DNA from: Sinonovacula constricta
Taxonomy: Eukaryota; Mollusca; Bivalvia; Cardiida; Solecurtidae
DNA length: 64,000 nt
Direction: 5' to 3'
Assembly (NCBI GenBank): GCA_007844125.1
Contig: CM017556.1
Location: 73,959,635 to 74,023,634 of the forward strand
Shown here one piece after another: positions 58,921 through 64,000 of the stretch. Below the pieces are notes generated by a model, which saw only the letters and a list, made by a program, of their open reading frames with translations, was not told the DNA's origin and made no database searches. Numbering within the stretch: the first letter of the stretch is position 1; every line of letters begins with the position of its first letter. Both the position numbers and the translations under genes were made by a program.

Positions 58921-59099
58921 TTTGTTTTTACCAAGACATTTGTCGATGGTCTTTATCTACCAAAAGAGCTGGCCGTTGCTATAACGATAACTCTTGGATA
59001 AAAGCAATACCGAGGCAGTAGCCTCTTTTATTAACATGAGATTGTTGATATATCTTACCGAGGTACAATCTTCTCCAGCGAAACTCTGATGGTATCTTA

Positions 59100-59420
59100 A
59101 TCAAGATGCAGTATGACAACAAATTTTATGCTGGTGTTCATTAACCCAATTACATGTATAGCAATTCATAAACGCTACGGAAGTTATTTCCCAATTACAA
59201 ATTTGTCTCGTTGCCATAGAGTTATCCAAAATAACTTTAATGTCTCCAAAGGTAATTAGAAAAAAACACAGATAAAAAGCTGTATTGCCAAGGCAATAAA
59301 CCACAATCAGTGCATGCTTAACTGAACAACAAGAACATGGAAAATAACAAGATAAGCTGTTTTATGATACCAAACGACTTGATTTTCCTTAAGTAATTAA
59401 CCAGAATGTGTATTTATTGC
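59100..59420. repeat. Family G copy 2
   Basis: Partner of 39540-39970, same orientation, with TAATGTCTCCA present once and the AATTAACCAGAATGTG right end. It has no hairpin triplet. Confidence 0.6.
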
Positions 59421-59919
59421 ACTCAACGTCATATTCTGTTTCATTGAGACCATTATATTTATTGTATGTTTGAAAGTACTTCTTTTTAGGCAATGAACGG
59501 TTTTCATTCTGCTATGCTTGGCTTTACTGTTGTCTGTAATTTACGTATTTTGGCGCGCTTCATGGCGACATGTTAGGGATGATTTTCCTATTGATTAGAC
59601 CGATGAAACTTTCCCTTGTCTTTAATGGGAAGGAGTCAGCTATCTGACTGCCACTCCACGAACAAAACTTTTCGATGAATTACTGTATAAACCTTACCAT
59701 AACGATACATGTATTTTCGAATGGTATATGTTAAAACTAATTACTAAGTAAATGTAATTTCATCACAACGCATACAAATATATCAAAGATAAAATGGAAC
59801 CTATAACAGAAACTGTAACAGAAACAAAGTGAACCGTTTAACTAGACATAGAAAATAGACGTTGTTACATTAGGTAAATGGATTTCTTAAACAAATTAAT
59901 CTTTTCCTAGTAAATTGGC
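59421..59919. other. Unassigned stretch
   Basis: Nothing recognised. Confidence 0.4.
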
Positions 59920-60195
59920 ATTATTTGACAGCCATTCTGACCCGAAGACCATTCAGCGAGACTCGAATTTCAATTATACCTTCCAAGCCTGTCTGTGCCA
60001 ATCACTTGTTTACCAGTCTCTGTTCCCAAACGTCCTTCCACAGTCCACTTCACTCCCAGACGGGATCGCAATGTCAGCTAAATAACACGGATTATTTAAA
60101 TACTCGAGGATTAATATGACGAAATGTTTGTATGTCTAACAAAAAAAATATTATAAATCCTGGCAGCTTTGCCGGATAAAATTGACAGAAACCCT
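59920..60195 (+). repeat. Family B copy 3
   Basis: Contains TTTGACAGCCATTCTGACCC, CAGCGAGACTCGAATTTC, AGCCTGTCTGTGCCA, CACTCCCAGACGGGATCG, GACGAAATGTTTGTATG and the tail GGCAGCTTTGCCGGATAAAA. The tail phrase is shared with copy 1 (AGCTGATTTGCCGGGCAAAA), so the family's 3' end is probably just beyond it. Confidence 0.8.
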
Positions 60196-60336
60196 ACTCT
60201 TCATAACAATCGACTGCAATCTCGAAGTATATCGCCTCCGGACAATTTGAAGATTGTGCGTACAGTTTAAAATTTAGAAACAAAGTCTGAATTTAAACAA
60301 AACTTAAGTGCACAACCTACTTAAAAAAACTTAAAG

Positions 60337-60352
60337 CTCTCTCTCTCCCTCC

Positions 60353-60433
<81 letters not shown>
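60337..60433. repeat. CT microsatellite
   Basis: About 97 bp of (CT)n with CCCT interruptions in its left third and a pure right part. Confidence 0.97.
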
Positions 60434-60435
<2 letters not shown>

Positions 60436-60555
60436 GAAGTGTTGTTTAGGATTGTATAAAAAGCTATGACACTAATAAAATCTTTTAAATAGAATAAATA
60501 TGAAAATAATTAAGGCACTATACGATTTACCACAGATATTTACATCCGAAATACC

Positions 60556-60640
60556 TTTAAACAAAGAGTAATTGAAACAGAAAAACCAACAGTTACCGCC
60601 TAGGAACAGTCACTTGGCAAAAGGACCAACTTGGGTGCAT
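60556..60640 (-). repeat. Family A2 fragment, minus strand
   Basis: Minus strand reads GTTGGTCC, TTTTGCCAAGTGACTGTTCC, TAGGCGGTAACTGTTGG and then TTTCTGTTTCAATTAC. The core end is clear, the remainder diverged. Confidence 0.55.
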
Positions 60641-61002
60641 AAAACAATGTTTACATATGTTAACGTTTCATTTTTTTGCTTAATATTGTCGGCTACAAAG
60701 GACAAATAAATTTCTGAATTTTGATTATGATTCACATTTGAAAAAGACATTTACACATTTAAACACCCAAAACTATTTTGTTGCATGCACAGTGAAGATC
60801 ATTTACAGCATTGTTCTTTTGTTCGTATATACGAGCTTGTATTCGAGCCAATATGTCTGAACTATATTGTGTAAATGTAAACAGTGCGGGTTTAATCTTG
60901 AGATTGAAACTAAAAGCGGTAAGATAACATTTGGCACAAATATGCAAAACGATTTATCAACCGGAAAAGACCATTCCAAGTTAGTTCTATCGATATAAAC
61001 GC
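60641..61002. other. Unassigned stretch
   Basis: Nothing recognised. Confidence 0.4.
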
Positions 61003-61206
61003 TTTATTTCACATGGTTTAAGACGGCACCTCGTCTATCTTTTGCAATGGATTATCACATTTACACAAGACAACATAGACTTCAGAGATGCCAGCGACTG
61101 TTTCACATCTTTTATGTCCAGAAACAGCATTTACGAATGTTGACAGGAATGTTACTACAAAAGTGCTAACTATGATCTCATAAGATCCAATCAGGAACAC
61201 ACACAC
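61003..61206 (-). CDS. Possible minus-strand terminal exon with AATAAA next to the stop
   Basis: On the minus strand an open frame of 62 codons ends with TAA at 61018-61020, and AATAAA follows 9 bases later at 61003-61008. The frame begins at a GTG only, so if real it is the end of a spliced gene. It has a hydrophobic part (IIVSTFVVTFLSTFV) and a tail with Cys residues (VVLCKCDNPLQKIDEVPS). I recognise no domain. It sits about 1 kb downstream of the minus-strand candidate exon at 62271-62397 and could belong to the same transcript, but no phase-consistent joining could be shown. A stop this close to a polyadenylation signal is unusual. Confidence 0.15.
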
Positions 61207-62270
61207 TTATTGTAGAATTGTACACCCGATGGGTGACTTGAGAGTTCAATTGACAGTTAAATAACTTTGTTGTAAATAGAGATGTAAAACAAAGGCATTC
61301 AATTGTCCCGACTTAAAAGCAGAAGAAGTGCATAATCAGGAAGAGTTATGTTTGTCCAATTTAGCCGACATTCGTACTTCCATGAAAACTGGTTGTTTTA
61401 TGTTAGGTGTATTATCTGTTCAAGCTGGTTGACATTTTTCTTAATTTAACCGTCTGTGTTTATTATGATATGAGGACTAAAATCACGGTTTTCTTTGTTG
61501 AAACAAATGCTATAATTACACAGACGTGTTCAGATGTACAGTTGTATACATGCTGACGTAGATTTACATGCAGTTTAACCGTAAGAAACTAATACCCTTT
61601 TCAGATCATATTGTTTGTAATATGTATTAAATTTATTTGTAACTAATCCAGTAATTATCGTTCATTGTTCAGAGTGCACAATTTAGTTAACATAGTAAAC
61701 TTAATTAAAGGAAGCATTACTTCTGGTTTGTTTATCAATATATAGTAACGGTCTACATAAAAGTGTTTAAAAAATTGGTCCTTAATATTAAATTCAACGC
61801 TTAGAGGCGAGTCGGGGCGAGCACTGATAGGCCACATATAAATGCATACCAATTGTCATTTGTCTGTAGCTTATTTTTAATGAGGAAAAAAGCAATACCG
61901 TGAAGGAAAGTGTTTTGTAGAGTAAACATTAGATAATAAGTTGTTGCTTGCATCAGATATGTTCTATCGAATGCTTGTAGTTTTTTATTGAACCCGAAGA
62001 TTAATGAAAACATGCGTTGAACAAGACATTTTTGATTGGCATAGGTATATAACAAACACGTTACAAGAGCGGTCTCGAGACATATTTCATGCTTTTGCAC
62101 TTCAAGATCTTGTTGCAAATTGCAAATAACGATTATAAAGAAACCTACTTAAAGTTAAAATTTAAAGGCCATGCCCTTCAGTTCTTCTTCGTTTCCCTAT
62201 TGTAAAAACAATCCTACGTTTTACTAAAATATATATAAATGTTAAAAACGGCGGTACACAGGGTTCTTAC
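61207..62270. other. Unassigned stretch, possible intron
   Basis: A minus-strand frame of 105 codons (61801-62118) lacks ATG near its start and recognised motifs. Within it, 62065-62108 has AG before it and GT after it, and is in phase with the exon at 62271-62397. This is suggestive only. Confidence 0.35.
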
Positions 62271-62397
62271 CATGGTCTACTCTGATGCTACATCTCTTAC
62301 TTAACAACTGAACGCACCAATAACGAGTGTACATTGTTTTATTTCTCTTTTTGAAGATAAACCAACCTTGCTTTAAGTGTGCCATAAATAAATAACC
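62271..62397 (-). CDS. Candidate exon resembling the first strands of a PH domain, minus strand
   Basis: Seen: on the minus strand the segment is preceded by TTTCTGTCTAAACAG, a pyrimidine-rich acceptor, and followed by GTAAGAA, a near-consensus donor. It is open for 42 codons plus one base (phase 0 in, phase 1 out). The translation starts GYLFMAHLKQGWFIFKKRNK and continues TMYTRYWCVQLLSKRCSIRVDH. Known: PH domains open with a KxGxL..K strand, a basic loop, and an RWF.L strand. Here LKQGWFIFKKRNK and TRYWCVQL follow that plan at the expected spacing. Inferred: an exon for the N-terminal part of a PH-like domain in a signalling or adaptor protein. The rest of the domain is not visible apart from a possible 44-bp exon at 62065-62108. 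The upstream intron would run through a family-D repeat at 62.48 kb. The match covers only about 35 residues, so a decayed gene or chance cannot be excluded. Confidence 0.35.
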
Positions 62398-62479
62398 CTG
62401 TTTAGACAGAAATGTTTTTCCTGTTAAGCACTTCCAAATGATATCCACACAGCTTTACACAATAAACGTTGACTGTTTA

Positions 62480-62820
62480 GACAGAGTTCAAATTATTTAT
62501 GAGCAAGTACATCTTCAAGGATGCGTTTGTTTATTTAAGTAAAGACGACTTTGTGGATGAAACAAGAGCACGTTGAAGCTTAAGTCTGGAGTTAATTGAG
62601 TCTGGTCCAAGTCTACGGTGTCTTAAATAAGAGGTTTCGTGATGATGTATTGTTTGGGCGAGGAGAACATGTAGAACACATGACATATTTAAGACTCAAT
62701 TTGCAAGTAAAATACAGACTATCAAAAAAAAGCTCCAAAGACAAACTCGTTACTGTCACGATGATATTGACTCGTTTCGAACTTGGTCAGATTTAATACA
62801 TGAAGAGAACATCAATGTGC
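62480..62820 (+). repeat. Family D copy 3
   Basis: Contains ATGAGCAAGTACATCTTC, GTGATGATGTATTGTTTGG, GAACATGTAGAACACATGAC, CAATTTGCAAGTAAAATAC and CTCGTTACTGTCACGATGAT. It agrees with copies 1 and 2 in order and orientation. The 66-codon frame at 62596-62796 lies within it. Confidence 0.6.
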
Positions 62821-63129
62821 TTTATGAATATGTCGTTTACTCTGATAAAGGGGGAAACAATGGCATACAACCTGTTTATTATCACAATAAAGCAGAAGAT
62901 TAAATTTGAAAACCCATTTTTGTGAAGTATCAGAATATCCTTAGACAAAATAAACAGAAATACAAATTATGTAAAAAAAAAAGAAATGTAAAAAGAAACG
63001 AGTGAAAATATCTGAAAAACTAATGGAAATGGGCTGCTGTGTCAAGAGATTTCAAAAAGCAGCCATGACAACGGGTGCCAATAAAGCACGTACATAATTT
63101 TTGCAACTGCTCAAAAAATCAACAATGTC
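62821..63129. other. Unassigned stretch
   Basis: Nothing recognised. Confidence 0.4.
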
Positions 63130-63380
63130 ATGAATGTGCATCTTTTCAATTTTTGTATATGTTGCAATGCTCGTGGGACTTTGTCTTATATATTCTTATT
63201 CATGATCACAACAATGTTACTTGTGCAGTGTTGCGGTCGTAAAAAATCTCCCCGTGCATGTAATCTATGTTGTCATTTGTTTCATCCTATAATGATTGTT
63301 ACGTGTATTTCCTTTGATGGACATTGGACTTTGGTTCCTCAATTCCTTCTCCGCATGAACAGCATGCTGCAGCCATTGAC
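63130..63380 (+). repeat. Family A, second half of arm plus tail
   Basis: Reads CAATTTTTGTATATGTTGCA, TGCTCGTGGGACTTTG, ATGATCACAACAATGTTACT, GGTCGTAAAAAATCTCCCCG, then CGTGTATTTCCTTTGATGGA. It is the same order as 52.85-53.06 kb and joins directly to the next core. Confidence 0.85.
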
Positions 63381-63384
63381 TCTT

Positions 63385-63700
63385 CCTTTGCATTCGAGAA
63401 ACCCACCAGGAAGTGCGAGGTTAGAGCTCTGTAAAACCGGCTTAAGCACCCAAGTCCCGGTCCATAATGCCGACTGACCGTTCCAAGGCGGTAACTGTCG
63501 GGTTTGCTCTTATTGTTAAGTGACTCATCACACATTTGTTCTCACTTTTACATTTGGCGTGCATGTGGATACCTTGGTCCTGTGTCTTTTCAATTTTTGT
63601 ATATGTTGCAATGCTCGTGGCACTTTGTCTTATATATTCTTGTCAGCAGTTTTACTACAGCAGTTTTACTACAACGTGTATGCATGTGTACATTCTGAAA
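63385..63700 (+). repeat. Family A core and arm
   Basis: Core with CATTCGAGAAACCCACCAGG, AAGTGCGAGGTTAGAGCTC, CTGACCGTTCCAAGGCGG, then arm TTAAGTGACTCATCACAC and TGTTGCAATGCTCGTGGC. Within its end a 14-bp unit CAGCAGTTTTACTA occurs twice (63644-63671). Frames of 60-115 codons over this region are repeat-derived. Confidence 0.85.
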
Positions 63701-64000
63701 TGTCTGAAGCATGGCAACCAAATGGTTGATTATCTATTGTATTATAAATGTACATTTTTACACTTTTATTTTTAATATTGTATTTTTACTCACTTTAATA
63801 TTTTAACTGTGTTCGTCTAATATTATAATTATGACTATGCAGCACTGACCTACACATGAGATCTAAAGCGTTGTGTTTTCCGAAGAATCGGGCAGTAATC
63901 TGAAGAATTTCCAGGACAAAGAAAACAATAATTCCATATCTTTTAAACTGCATTCGTTTCAAATAAAGTTGCATACTTTTGTGAGCTAATCAATATATTG
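63701..64000. other. Unassigned end of window
   Basis: AT-rich, nothing recognised; the repeat family may continue outside the window on the left module only. Confidence 0.4.

Noticed and set aside
61801..62118. 105-codon minus-strand frame as a gene
   Set aside because: No ATG near the start and no motif; at most a 44-bp part could be an exon.
1..64000. Autonomous transposons, viral insertions or defence systems
   Set aside because: No transposase, reverse transcriptase, integrase, capsid, nuclease or helicase motifs were found in any frame long enough to judge.

Overview
This window looks like gene-poor, AT-rich nuclear DNA from a metazoan. There is no operon-like packing, no long open reading frame, no rRNA or intact tRNA gene, no transposase or reverse-transcriptase domain and no CRISPR array. 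Microsatellites, several minisatellites, tRNA-derived SINE fragments and many diverged copies of non-coding interspersed repeats fill much of the sequence. That composition fits a lophotrochozoan such as a bivalve mollusc (a dreissenid-like mussel is my guess), but nothing here proves the taxon.

Layout. 1-7.9 kb is mostly unassigned, with a GA microsatellite (3.1 kb) and one possible terminal exon (3761-3988). 7.89-11.08 kb is a 58-bp satellite of about 55 copies with blocks of variant monomers. 11.5-17.5 kb holds an AAT microsatellite, two minus-strand tRNA-like SINE remnants, a diverged pair of about 370 bp (12.6 and 16.74 kb) and a reversed copy of repeat family A. 20.2-24.1 kb has two tandem family-A copies and a tRNA-like SINE with a perfect hairpin. 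26.3 kb carries a 25-bp repeat with alternating variants. 27.5-34.1 kb has family-C copies, a foldback element and a large GT microsatellite that grew inside a C copy. 35.9-40.7 kb has families D, B and G and a 149-bp tandem duplication. 40.83-43.46 kb has two unrelated minisatellites (22-bp and 25-bp units) side by side. 43.6-53.5 kb contains two colinear blocks in which families C, E and A occur in the same order about 6.3 kb apart, plus a 69-bp minisatellite. 53.5-64 kb has a possible two-exon plus-strand gene fragment, more B, G, A and SINE copies, a CT microsatellite and a minus-strand candidate exon resembling the start of a PH domain (62271-62397).

No complete gene can be stated with confidence. 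The candidate exons rest on open frame plus splice-like borders only. They could be parts of genes with introns longer than the window, decayed pseudogenes or chance. The repeat families are internally named A to H; I recognise none as a named element, and their boundaries are estimates made by eye. The most unusual content is the density and nested architecture of the repeats, not a coded system.
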